From contig NZ_JACCFV010000001.1 of the NCBI RefSeq assembly GCF_013410545.1, positions 2,728,001-2,792,000 on the forward strand: a stretch of DNA of 64,000 bases, read 5' to 3'. Under the pieces are notes generated by a model. That model was not told the DNA's origin. It was given only the letters and a program-made list of their open reading frames with translations, and searched no databases. The position numbers and the translations under genes are program-made. Below are positions 9,795 to 17,743 of the stretch, piece by piece (positions within the stretch are counted from its first letter, which is position 1; every line of letters starts with the position of its first letter). Source of the stretch: Pseudoclavibacter chungangensis. GTDB lineage: Bacteria; Actinomycetota; Actinomycetes; Actinomycetales; Microbacteriaceae.

Positions 9795-9999
9795 CGGGCC
9801 GAGCGTATCGAAGGAATGCGTCGCCGTCATGTCGCGCCGTCGGCGGGTCCCGACGGCGGCGGGATCGGACAACTCGGACGGGATGCGCGGCACGGAATTT
9901 GGCGGTCGTCTGCAATGCCACCCGACGCCGGGCCGCCCGTTCGTACACTTGTCCGACCGCGTGCGAACGCGGTCCCCGACGGCGAGGAGCAGGAGCACG

Positions 10000-11184
10000 A
10001 TGACGACCCCGTTCACCACCATCCCCGGCGACTTCTACGGTTTCGAGAACGAGCTCGACGAGCGCGAGCGCGGCCTCGTGGCCGGGCTGCGCGAGTACCT
10101 CGACCGCGAGGTCCGACCGACCGTGAACGAGTACTGGAACGCGGGAACCTTCCCCGACTGGCTCCCGGCCGGCATCGCCGCGACGGGTGCCATCGGCCTC
10201 GGCTATCCGGAGACGCGTCCATTCGAGAACTCGGCCGTTTTCCGCGGCTGGACCGCGCTCGAGCTCGCGCGCGTCGACGCGTCGACGGCGACGTTCGTCG
10301 GCGTGCAGAACGGCCTCGTCATCGGCTCGATCGGCACGTGCGGCTCACCCGAGCAGCGCGCCGAGTGGCTCCCGCGGCTCGCATCGGGCGAGATCATCGG
10401 CGCGTTCGGCCTCACCGAGCCGCTCTCGGGCAGCGACAGCGCCCAGGGGCTGCGCACGACCGCGCGCCTCGAGGGCGACGAGTGGGTGCTCAACGGCTCG
10501 AAGCGATGGATCGGCAACGCGACCTTCGCCGACATCACGGTGATCTGGGCGAAGGACGAGGCGGACGGCCAGGTCAAGGGCTTCGTCGTCCCGAACGACA
10601 CCCCCGGGTTCGTCGCGACGAAGATCGAGAACAAGATCTCGCTGCGCATCGTGCAGAACGCCGACATCACCCTCACGGACGTGCGCGTTCCCGCGGCGAG
10701 CAAGCTCGTGGACGCGAACTCCTTCAAGGACACCGCCCGCGTCCTGCGCCAGACGCGCGCCGAGGTCGCCTGGCTCGCGGCGGGCGTAGCGCTCGGCGCG
10801 TACGAGGCGGCGCTCGCCTACACGACCGAGCGCGTGCAGTTCGGCAAGCCGATCGCCGGTCACCAGCTCGTGCAGGACCACCTCGCGACGTGCCTCGGGA
10901 ACATCACCGCATCGATCGCCGTGTGCGTGCGCGTCTCGCAGATGCTCGACGACGGCACGCAGCGCGACGAGCACTCCGCGCTCGCGAAGTCGTTCGTCAC
11001 CGCTCGCATGCGCGAGACCGTCGCGCTGGCGCGCGAGGTCTGCGGCGGCAACGGCATCGTCACCGACTACCAGGTCGCCCGCTTCTTCGCCGACGCGGAG
11101 GCGATCTACTCGTACGAGGGGACCCGCGAGATGAACCAGCTCATCGTCGGTCGCGCCGTCACGGGGCAGGCGGCGTTCGTCTGA
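10000..11184 (+). CDS. Acyl-CoA dehydrogenase, glutaryl-CoA dehydrogenase-like
   Basis: 394-residue FAD enzyme that would introduce a 2,3-double bond into acyl-CoA and pass electrons to ETF. Family motifs are FGLTEPLSGSDS (FAD/substrate loop), LNGSKRWIGNATFADI, and the C-terminal catalytic region YEGTREMNQLIVGRAVTG, whose glutamate is the expected base. The WIGN and YEGT motifs resemble glutaryl-CoA dehydrogenases more than medium-chain enzymes. The start is set by AGGAG 5 nt upstream; a -10-like TACACT lies at 9944-9949. In Mycobacterium the syntenic gene is fadE25. Substrate not determined. Confidence 0.9.
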   Translation: MTTPFTTIPGDFYGFENELDERERGLVAGLREYLDREVRPTVNEYWNAGTFPDWLPAGIAATGAIGLGYPETRPFENSAVFRGWTALELARVDASTATFVGVQNGLVIGSIGTCGSPEQRAEWLPRLASGEIIGAFGLTEPLSGSDSAQGLRTTARLEGDEWVLNGSKRWIGNATFADITVIWAKDEADGQVKGFVVPNDTPGFVATKIENKISLRIVQNADITLTDVRVPAASKLVDANSFKDTARVLRQTRAEVAWLAAGVALGAYEAALAYTTERVQFGKPIAGHQLVQDHLATCLGNITASIAVCVRVSQMLDDGTQRDEHSALAKSFVTARMRETVALAREVCGGNGIVTDYQVARFFADAEAIYSYEGTREMNQLIVGRAVTGQAAFV

Positions 11185-11251
11185 CGCGCCGCCCGCCCGC
11201 GGGCGCATCCGCGCCGTCCGAGGTCGGCCTCGGTTCGCCTTCGCCTTCGAG

Positions 11252-12832
11252 ATGACGCAGAATGAACCGATGAGTCGTCCCGAGCCAGGCCGACGAACGA
11301 CCCCGTCCGGTGTCGCTCGTCGCTGGGGTGACCGCATGGAGGAGGGCCACGAGCCGTTCGATCTCGCGACGGCGTTCGCGGCGTTCGCGATCTTCACGGG
11401 CTTCGCGGGTGACTTCTGGCGCAATCTGCTCACGTGGTGGGGCTTCGGCGTGATCGTCGTGCTCGTCTTCGTGGCGGCCGTCATCCTGTTCGTCCGGCGA
11501 CGACCGCCACTCCGGTTCTCGCACCTGCCGGCTCCGCTCGTCCTGTTCGTCGCCTGGTGCACGATCTCCGTCGCCTGGTCGGCCTACCGACCGGAGACGC
11601 TCCTGGGCTCGGCCGCACAGCTCATCACGGCGTTCGTCGGGTTGACGATCGCGGTCACCGTGTCGAAGGTCAGGGTGCTGCGCGCACTGAGCATCGCGAT
11701 GCGCGCGATCGTCGGCCTCTCCCTCGTGTTCGAGCTCATCGTCGCCCTGTTCTTCCCGAAGGGCGTCCTCCCCCTCTACATGCTGCTGCCGGGCGCACTC
11801 GACAGCCTTTCCGGCATCCCGGGTGCCACGATCGACACCGTGCCCGGTGGCTTCAAGTGGAGCCAGGGCCACCTGTTCTCGAACGCCGCCATCCAGGGCA
11901 TCGTGGGCAACCGCAACCTGCTCGCGATGGTCGCGCTGCTGTGCATCATCGCCGTCGCCGTGCAGCTCGGCGCCGGACAGCTCAAGCGGTGGCAGGGCAT
12001 CGCTTGGCTCGCGACGGCCGTCGTCACGCTCGCGCTGTGCCGCTCCATGACCGCGTTCGCGGCGTTCGGGATCGTCGCGTTCGCCTATCTCCTCGTGCGC
12101 ATCGCGCGCCCCCTCCCCAACTCGCTGCGCTGGATCATGTACGGCATCGTCGGCACGCTCATGGTGATCGGTGTGTCCTTCGTCGTGCTGTTCAACAACG
12201 AACTGTTCGCGCTCATCAACCGCTCGAGCGACATGTCGGGCCGCGGCGACATCTGGTGGGCGGTGAGCCAGATCGCACGCGACCACTGGGTGGTCGGGCT
12301 CGGGTGGGTCAGCTACTGGGCGCCGTGGGTGGAGCCGTTCTCGGACCTCCAGGTCGTCGACGGCATCACCTATCTGCAGGCCCACAACGCCTACATCGAC
12401 GCGTGGATGCAGGTCGGCGTCATCGGCGCCGGCCTCCTCGTCGCGCTCATGCTGTCGACGCTCGTGCGCAGCTGGTGGCTCGCGATCGACCGTCCGCAGT
12501 ACGGTGCGGACGACGGGTTCCGGATTCCCCCCACCGCGGTGCTCGCGTTCCTCGTCACCGTGGCGCTCGCCGTCCAGTCGCTCACGGAGTCGCGTCTGCT
12601 CATCGAGGGCAATTGGCTCCTCATGTGCTACTTCGCCATCTACTCCAAGCTGCGGATCCAGGACCTCCCCGCCCTGCCCCGCCGGACGCTGCCCGACCAC
12701 ACGGGCCCCATCATGACGATCGGTCAGCGCCCCCTCCTGCCCGCGACGCTCGAGCTCCCCGTGCCCGAACACCCCAACGCGGCGCCGGGGAAGCCGGGAG
12801 GCCGGGCTCCGCAGGCGCCGTCCGGAGGCTGA
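11252..12832 (+). CDS. O-antigen ligase/polymerase family membrane protein
   Basis: 526 residues with about 11 membrane segments. The Wzy/WaaL-type signature occurs in the large external loop (NRSSDMSGRGDIWWAVSQI, followed by VVGLGWVSYW and LQAHNAYIDAWMQVG). Such proteins move lipid-linked glycan onto an acceptor or polymerise repeat units on the outer face of the membrane. The C-terminal 60 residues are proline-rich and cytoplasmic. It is the first gene of a plus-strand run with DUF2142 and galE. An ATG at 11271 is an alternative start. Ligase and polymerase roles cannot be told apart from sequence. Confidence 0.86.
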   Translation: MTQNEPMSRPEPGRRTTPSGVARRWGDRMEEGHEPFDLATAFAAFAIFTGFAGDFWRNLLTWWGFGVIVVLVFVAAVILFVRRRPPLRFSHLPAPLVLFVAWCTISVAWSAYRPETLLGSAAQLITAFVGLTIAVTVSKVRVLRALSIAMRAIVGLSLVFELIVALFFPKGVLPLYMLLPGALDSLSGIPGATIDTVPGGFKWSQGHLFSNAAIQGIVGNRNLLAMVALLCIIAVAVQLGAGQLKRWQGIAWLATAVVTLALCRSMTAFAAFGIVAFAYLLVRIARPLPNSLRWIMYGIVGTLMVIGVSFVVLFNNELFALINRSSDMSGRGDIWWAVSQIARDHWVVGLGWVSYWAPWVEPFSDLQVVDGITYLQAHNAYIDAWMQVGVIGAGLLVALMLSTLVRSWWLAIDRPQYGADDGFRIPPTAVLAFLVTVALAVQSLTESRLLIEGNWLLMCYFAIYSKLRIQDLPALPRRTLPDHTGPIMTIGQRPLLPATLELPVPEHPNAAPGKPGGRAPQAPSGG

Positions 12833-12901
12833 AACCGCCCGTGGATTCCTGTGAGTTGGTTCCACAAGTACAGTGAATGCGCCCCCTCGCGAAAGGTCCA
12901 C

Positions 12902-14545
12902 ATGACTGCCTCCGATCCGACGCCCGCCCGACCCGGCACGCGCACCCTGCTCCGCTTCTTCCTCGGGGCCTTCGCCGTGCTGTTCGCGCTCTCGGGCATG
13001 TGGTCGATCGCGACCCCCCTCGGCTCGGGCCCCGATGAGGTGGCACACATGGTCAAGGCCGGCGGCGTCGCCTACGGCGACCCGACGGGCCGTGCGAGCT
13101 CCTCGGGTGTGCGGGACTTCGACGTGCCCGACTACCTGCAGGAGATCAACAACACCGCCTGCTTCAACCTGCAGCCGAACATGCCTGCGGGCTGCATGGG
13201 CGACATCGACGGCTCGCGCGACAACCTCGTCCCGGTCGAGTCCTCGGCGGGCATGTACAACCCCCTCTACTACGCGTTCGTGGGGTGGCCGACCCTCCTG
13301 CTCGAGGACGAGCAGGCGATGTACGCGATGCGCCTCGCGAGCGCCGTCCTGATCAGCGTGCTCCTCGCCGCCGGCTGGACGGCGCTCTTCGCGCGGAGCC
13401 GCCGCGGCTGGGGGCTCACCGCGATCGCGGTGGCGATGACGCCGATGGTGATCTACCTCGGCGGCGTCGTGAACCCGAACTCCGCCGAGATCGCCGCGGC
13501 GTTCGCGCTCGCCGCCTGGCTCGCCCTCCTCGTCGACCCGCAACGTCCGGGACTCGTGCGTCTCTCGATCATCGGCAGCGTGGTCGCAACGGTGGTGCTC
13601 GTGAACACGCGCAGCGTGGGTCCGCTGTGGGCACTCATCATTCTCGGCGTCGCCTTCCTCGACCCCCGGTTCTGGCGCGTGTGCGGGCGGCGCGTGGACT
13701 TCTGGATCGCGGCGGGCGTGATGGCGCTCGGTGCCGGCTTCGCGGCCTGGTGGATGCTCTCGCAGGGTGCCAGTGAGGCGCGCAGCGGTTTCGCCGGCCA
13801 GGGCGAGGTCACCTTCGCCGAGGGCTTCGAGTTCATGTTCTCGAAGACGCTCGAGTTCGGTCAGGGATACATCGGCAGCTTCGGCTGGCTCGATGCACTG
13901 CTGCCCAAGGGCTTCGTCTCCCTGTGGACGGGGGTCATGTTCGTGATCGTGATCGCGGGACTCCTGCTCGGTCGCGGCTGGAGTCGACTTCGCCTGTTCG
14001 TCATGGCGATCGTGTTCGTCCTCATCCCGCCGCTCCTGCAGGGATCGCAGTGGTACACCCTCGGTTACATCTGGCAGGAGCGCTACGTCCTCGCGATCCT
14101 CGTCGCGCTCCTCATCGCGGCCGGCGTCGCACTCGACGACGGCACGATCCAGCCGAAGCTCGTCCAGCGGGCCCCCACGGTGTTCACGACGCTGCTCGTG
14201 ACGCTCGTCGCCATCCACTCGTTCGGGTTCATCATGGTCGTCAAGCGATACGCCGTGGGGACGTTCGACGGCGACGGCTGGTCGCTGCTCCTGCAGCCCA
14301 CGCAGTGGAACCCACCCGGCGGCACGTTCACCATCTGGATCATCTACACCCTCACCGCCTCGCTCGCCGCGGCGCTCGTCTACCGACTCGTTCTCGAGCG
14401 GCCGCTGCTCCCCGCGCGCCTCGAGCGCCTCGTGCAACGCGGCACCCCGCCCGCGGTCACCGCCGCGGCCCGGAACGACGACGCCCCGGGCGCCACGGCC
14501 ACCGCGCCGCACGTCGATCGCCAGCACACCAAGGAGCACTCATGA
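12902..14545 (+). CDS. DUF2142 family polytopic membrane protein
   Basis: 547 residues; one N-terminal membrane segment precedes the family hallmark GSGPDEVAHMVKAGGVAYGD (PDE.AH), then about ten more membrane spans. DUF2142 proteins resemble GT-C glycosyltransferases, with the acidic PDE motif in the first external loop; this suggests transfer from a polyprenyl-phosphate sugar. The start at 12902 has GAAAGG 5 nt upstream, and a -10-like TACAGT at 12869-12874 could give a short leader. It overlaps galE by ATGA. The sugar and acceptor are unknown. Confidence 0.84.
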   Translation: MTASDPTPARPGTRTLLRFFLGAFAVLFALSGMWSIATPLGSGPDEVAHMVKAGGVAYGDPTGRASSSGVRDFDVPDYLQEINNTACFNLQPNMPAGCMGDIDGSRDNLVPVESSAGMYNPLYYAFVGWPTLLLEDEQAMYAMRLASAVLISVLLAAGWTALFARSRRGWGLTAIAVAMTPMVIYLGGVVNPNSAEIAAAFALAAWLALLVDPQRPGLVRLSIIGSVVATVVLVNTRSVGPLWALIILGVAFLDPRFWRVCGRRVDFWIAAGVMALGAGFAAWWMLSQGASEARSGFAGQGEVTFAEGFEFMFSKTLEFGQGYIGSFGWLDALLPKGFVSLWTGVMFVIVIAGLLLGRGWSRLRLFVMAIVFVLIPPLLQGSQWYTLGYIWQERYVLAILVALLIAAGVALDDGTIQPKLVQRAPTVFTTLLVTLVAIHSFGFIMVVKRYAVGTFDGDGWSLLLQPTQWNPPGGTFTIWIIYTLTASLAAALVYRLVLERPLLPARLERLVQRGTPPAVTAAARNDDAPGATATAPHVDRQHTKEHS

Positions 14546-15513
14546 CCGTCCTCGTCATCGGTGGAGCCGGCTACATCGGCTCGCACGTCGTCACGCAATT
14601 GCTCGACGAGGGCTCGGCCCTCGCGGCGGTCGACGACCTCTCCACGGGAGTCGCCGAACGGATCGCGGGGATCCCGACGCTCGGGATCGACGTCGCTTCG
14701 GATCGCGCGCCCGCCGAGATGGCCCGGTTCATGCGTGCGCACGACGTCGACGCCGTGATCCACTTCGCGGCGCTCAAGCGCGTCCCGGAGTCGGTGGCGG
14801 AGCCCGCCCGCTACTACCGGCAGAACGTCGGCGGCCTCGCGAACGTCATCGAGGCGATGACGGAGGCCGGCGTCCGACGCCTCGTCTTCTCGTCCTCCGC
14901 CGCCGTCTACGGCCAGGGCACGGGCGCACCGGCGCGGGAGGACGACGCGCTGCGCCCCATCAACCCCTACGGCGAGACGAAGCTCGTCGGCGAGTGGCTC
15001 GTGGCCGACGCGGTGCGGGCGGGCGTCCTCGACGCCGTGTGCCTGCGGTACTTCAACGTCGCGGGCGCACGCGATGCGCTCCGGGCCGACCGCTTCGCCC
15101 AGAACCTCGTCCCGATGATCATCGAGCGGCTCCGCCGCGGTGAGGGTGCGCGCATCTTCGGCGACGACTACGCGACGTCGGACGGCACGTGTGTGCGCGA
15201 CTACATCCACGTGGTCGACCTCGCGGACGCCCACCTCCGTGTCCTCGACGCGCTCGCCGACGGACGGACCGTTCCCGCGGCCCTCAACGTCGGGACGGGT
15301 CGCGGCTACTCGGTCCGAGAGGTCATCGACGCGGTCGCCCGCGTCAGCGGGATCGCGATCGAGCCCGTCGTCGAACCGCGCCGCGCGGGCGACCCCGCCG
15401 ATCTCATCGCCGACGCGCGCCTCATCACCGAGTCGCTCGGTTGGCACGCCCGCCACGACCTCGACGACATGGTCGAGTCGGCGTGGCGGTTCGCTGGCGA
15501 GCTGACCGCCTGA
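14542..15513 (+). CDS. galE: UDP-glucose 4-epimerase
   Basis: A 323-residue extended short-chain dehydrogenase that interconverts UDP-glucose and UDP-galactose using bound NAD. It shows the nucleotide motif GGAGYIGSH, HFAALKRVPESV, FSSSAAVYG and the catalytic YGETK (Tyr/Lys pair after NP), then RYFNVAGA and VRDYIHVVDLADAH. The start ATG overlaps the DUF2142 stop and has AAGGAG upstream. It ends 6 bp from the convergent DUF2304 gene. It probably supplies a hexose nucleotide for the envelope glycan. Confidence 0.93.
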   Translation: MTVLVIGGAGYIGSHVVTQLLDEGSALAAVDDLSTGVAERIAGIPTLGIDVASDRAPAEMARFMRAHDVDAVIHFAALKRVPESVAEPARYYRQNVGGLANVIEAMTEAGVRRLVFSSSAAVYGQGTGAPAREDDALRPINPYGETKLVGEWLVADAVRAGVLDAVCLRYFNVAGARDALRADRFAQNLVPMIIERLRRGEGARIFGDDYATSDGTCVRDYIHVVDLADAHLRVLDALADGRTVPAALNVGTGRGYSVREVIDAVARVSGIAIEPVVEPRRAGDPADLIADARLITESLGWHARHDLDDMVESAWRFAGELTA

Positions 15514-15519
15514 GGCGCG

Positions 15520-15885
15520 CTACTCGGAGCGATCCTCGAGCTCGAGCTCGCGCTCGGCCTCGAGGATGGCCATGCGGCGCGCGAGCATCGTGACGGAGCG
15601 CTCCGTCCGGTGCATGCGCAGGTTCGTGGTGATCGCGAAGCCGATCCCGATGACGACGGCGCCGTAGAGGACGAGGTCGACCCCTCGCCCGATGCCGAGG
15701 AGGTTCGCGACGCTCGTCGACCAGTCGGGGAACACGATGAAGGCGACGCCGAGGACGCCCGCGGCGAGGATGACGAGCTTCCGCACGGCCTGGCCGCGCG
15801 CGCCGCGACCCGGGCGGATGATCACGAACGTCGCGATCACGAGGACGGCGATGAGGACGATTTGGACGAGGAGTTGGGCTTCCAT
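15520..15885 (-). CDS. DUF2304 family small membrane protein
   Basis: 121 residues with three to four membrane segments (QIVLIAVLVIATFVIIRP, LVILAAGVLGVAFIVF, LVLYGAVVIGIGFAITTN) and a charged C-terminal helix (LARRMAILEAERELELED). DUF2304 genes commonly sit next to a dolichol-phosphate-mannose-synthase-like glycosyltransferase, as here, and probably form its membrane partner. It lies 16 bp downstream of that glycosyltransferase in the same operon. Confidence 0.85.
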   Translation of the reverse strand: MEAQLLVQIVLIAVLVIATFVIIRPGRGARGQAVRKLVILAAGVLGVAFIVFPDWSTSVANLLGIGRGVDLVLYGAVVIGIGFAITTNLRMHRTERSVTMLARRMAILEAERELELEDRSE

Positions 15886-15901
15886 GCGGTGATCGCCTTC
15901 G

Positions 15902-16606
15902 TTACTTGAAAATGAGGTCGCTCAGGATGTTGACGGAGTTCCAGATCGACTGCCCCTTGGACCGCGAGTAGTCGGTGTACTCGATGAGCACGGGCTCCTC
16001 CGCGTACCGCAGCTTGGCGCGCCCGATCTCGGTGATGATCTCCGAGGCGTGCGCCATCCGGTTCTGGGTGATGTCGATCTCCTCCGCGGCGCGTCGGTTG
16101 AGGGCGCGCAACCCGTTGTGGGCGTCCGTGAGGCGCACCCCCGTGGTGAGGTTCTGGAACAGGACGGCGGTCCGCAGCACGATGACCTTGACGAGGCCCG
16201 GCTTCGTGCGCCCGTCGAGGAAGCGCGACCCGACGACGACGTCGAGCGGCTCGGCGGCGAGTCGCCGGACCATGTGCACGGCATCGACGACGCGGTGCTG
16301 CCCGTCGGAGTCGAACGTGACGAAGTACTCGGCGCCGGGGCGCCGGAGGGCGTAGTCGAGTCCCGTCCGCAGCGCGGCCCCCTGGCCGAGATTGAACGGG
16401 TGTCGCACGACGTGCGCGCCCGCTGCGCGTGCCTCCGCGGCCGAGTCGTCCGACGAGCCGTCGTCCACGCAGACGACGTTCGGGAACGTCTCCCGCGCGT
16501 GCGTGACGACCTCGCGGATGACCTGCCCCTCGTTGAACAGGGGAACGACGAGCCACGTGGCTCGCGCGAGCTCGGGTGAGAGTTCGGTGTCCGAGTCGTC
16601 CATCAT
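15902..16606 (-). CDS. Family 2 glycosyltransferase, polyprenyl-phosphate sugar synthase type
   Basis: 234 residues, GT-A fold: WLVVPLFNEGQVIREVV, VCVDDGSSDDSA, HPFNLGQGAALRTGL, and the DXD motif in VTFDSDGQHRV. GSRFLDGR and LTDAHNGLRALNRRAA follow. The pattern is that of the DPM1/polyprenyl-phosphate glycosyltransferase group, which loads a sugar from a nucleotide onto a lipid carrier for use by external GT-C enzymes. There are no C-terminal membrane spans, consistent with the neighbouring DUF2304 protein providing the anchor. The start ATG overlaps the previous gene's stop (ATGA). Confidence 0.88.
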   Translation of the reverse strand: MMDDSDTELSPELARATWLVVPLFNEGQVIREVVTHARETFPNVVCVDDGSSDDSAAEARAAGAHVVRHPFNLGQGAALRTGLDYALRRPGAEYFVTFDSDGQHRVVDAVHMVRRLAAEPLDVVVGSRFLDGRTKPGLVKVIVLRTAVLFQNLTTGVRLTDAHNGLRALNRRAAEEIDITQNRMAHASEIITEIGRAKLRYAEEPVLIEYTDYSRSKGQSIWNSVNILSDLIFK

Positions 16607-17481
16607 CGTGTAGCGCCTCCGTCGGGCGTCTCGCCCCGTTCCTGTGTCGTCGCGGCGGGGGGTGCGGTGACCCCTCGACGGAAGACTCGCTTGTACAACC
16701 ACTCGAACACGCCGCTCGGGAGCCGCCGGGCCGCCGTCCGCACGGCGATGTTGAGGAGCATGCGGGGGCGGGACACGAGTCCGAGCTCGTGGAGGGTCGA
16801 CTGCATCTGTCGCTCCGCCTGCGCGACACGTGCCCCGCGACGACGGGTGAACATCCCGTCAGTGCGGAAGAGCACGAGCGGCTCCTGCAGGTTGATGGCA
16901 CCGGACCCTGCCGCCAGCATGCGGGCGACGAGGTCGTAGTCCTCCATGAGGTAGACCTCGCGGATCCCACCGACGGCATCGATCGCCGAGCGCCGCAACA
17001 TGATGGTGGGGTTGTTGATCGGATTGTTCGATCGCACGGCCCGTCGGATCGCGTCGAGGTCCTCGGGCATCCGGCGGATGCCGAGGACGTTGTCGGGGGT
17101 GCCCTCGAACTCGTACATCGCTCCGCCGATGAGGTCGTAGCGATCTGACGCCGTGTACGGCGCGCAGATCTCGAATCGACGCGGGAGCGACAGGTCGTCG
17201 GCGTCCTGCCTGGCGATCCACGGCTGCGTGACGGCGTCGACGCCGGCCTGCATGGCGACGGCCGTCCCGCCGTTCTCGGCGAGCCGCACGACGTCGAGCC
17301 GTGTGGGCGACGGATCGAAGGCCTCGATCACCGCGTCGAGCCCGGGTGTGAGCGGCCCGTCCGCGACGATGACGATCTCCGTGGCCGGCTGCGTCTGCGT
17401 CCGCAGGGACTCGAGTGCGGCACCGAACTGCTCCGGATCGATCCGGTGGTACACCGGTAGCACAACACTGATGGGAAGCAC
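16603..17481 (-). CDS. Family 2 glycosyltransferase
   Basis: 292 residues with GT-A motifs ISVVLPVYHRIDPEQFG, IVIVADGPLTPGLD, ARQDADDLSLPRRFE (DXD) and YLMEDYDLVARMLAAG (ED base). It resembles glycosyltransferases that add sugars to wall or capsule polymers. The GTG at 17481 is the chosen start because GAGGAG lies 4-5 nt upstream and the domain begins right there. The C-terminal tail is Thr/Pro-rich. It is coupled to the downstream polyprenyl-phosphate-type transferase. An 11-bp motif 50-60 nt upstream (17531-17541) is shared with the RgpF-fusion gene. Confidence 0.87.
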   Translation of the reverse strand: MLPISVVLPVYHRIDPEQFGAALESLRTQTQPATEIVIVADGPLTPGLDAVIEAFDPSPTRLDVVRLAENGGTAVAMQAGVDAVTQPWIARQDADDLSLPRRFEICAPYTASDRYDLIGGAMYEFEGTPDNVLGIRRMPEDLDAIRRAVRSNNPINNPTIMLRRSAIDAVGGIREVYLMEDYDLVARMLAAGSGAINLQEPLVLFRTDGMFTRRRGARVAQAERQMQSTLHELGLVSRPRMLLNIAVRTAARRLPSGVFEWLYKRVFRRGVTAPPAATTQERGETPDGGATR

Positions 17482-17656
17482 GCATCTCCTCGTCGATCCC
17501 GGACGCCGACCGTCCGTGCGGTTCCACGCACACGAACAATCAGCAATCGTACAGCTTCCGGCGTTCCGCGTTCGAGGACGTCCAGAGCCCGTGGCGTGCC
17601 CACCCGTGTGGCGAGGAGCGGGCGCAGTCGCGAGCGCGAGCCACGAGCCGGGAACG

Positions 17657-17715
17657 GGACGACCCCCGCCGGTGATCGGAACCGTGCTGGTTCCGATCAC
17701 CGACGGGGGTCGTCC
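17657..17715 (-). terminator. Long hairpin terminator of the secreted repeat-protein gene
   Basis: Two 27-bp arms (17657-17683 and 17689-17715) pair with one mismatch around a 5-nt loop. The hairpin lies 28 bp after the stop of the minus-strand gene ending at 17744. There is no U-run after it. Confidence 0.75.
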
Positions 17716-17743
17716 TGACTCGATCGCGTCGAGCTCGATCCGC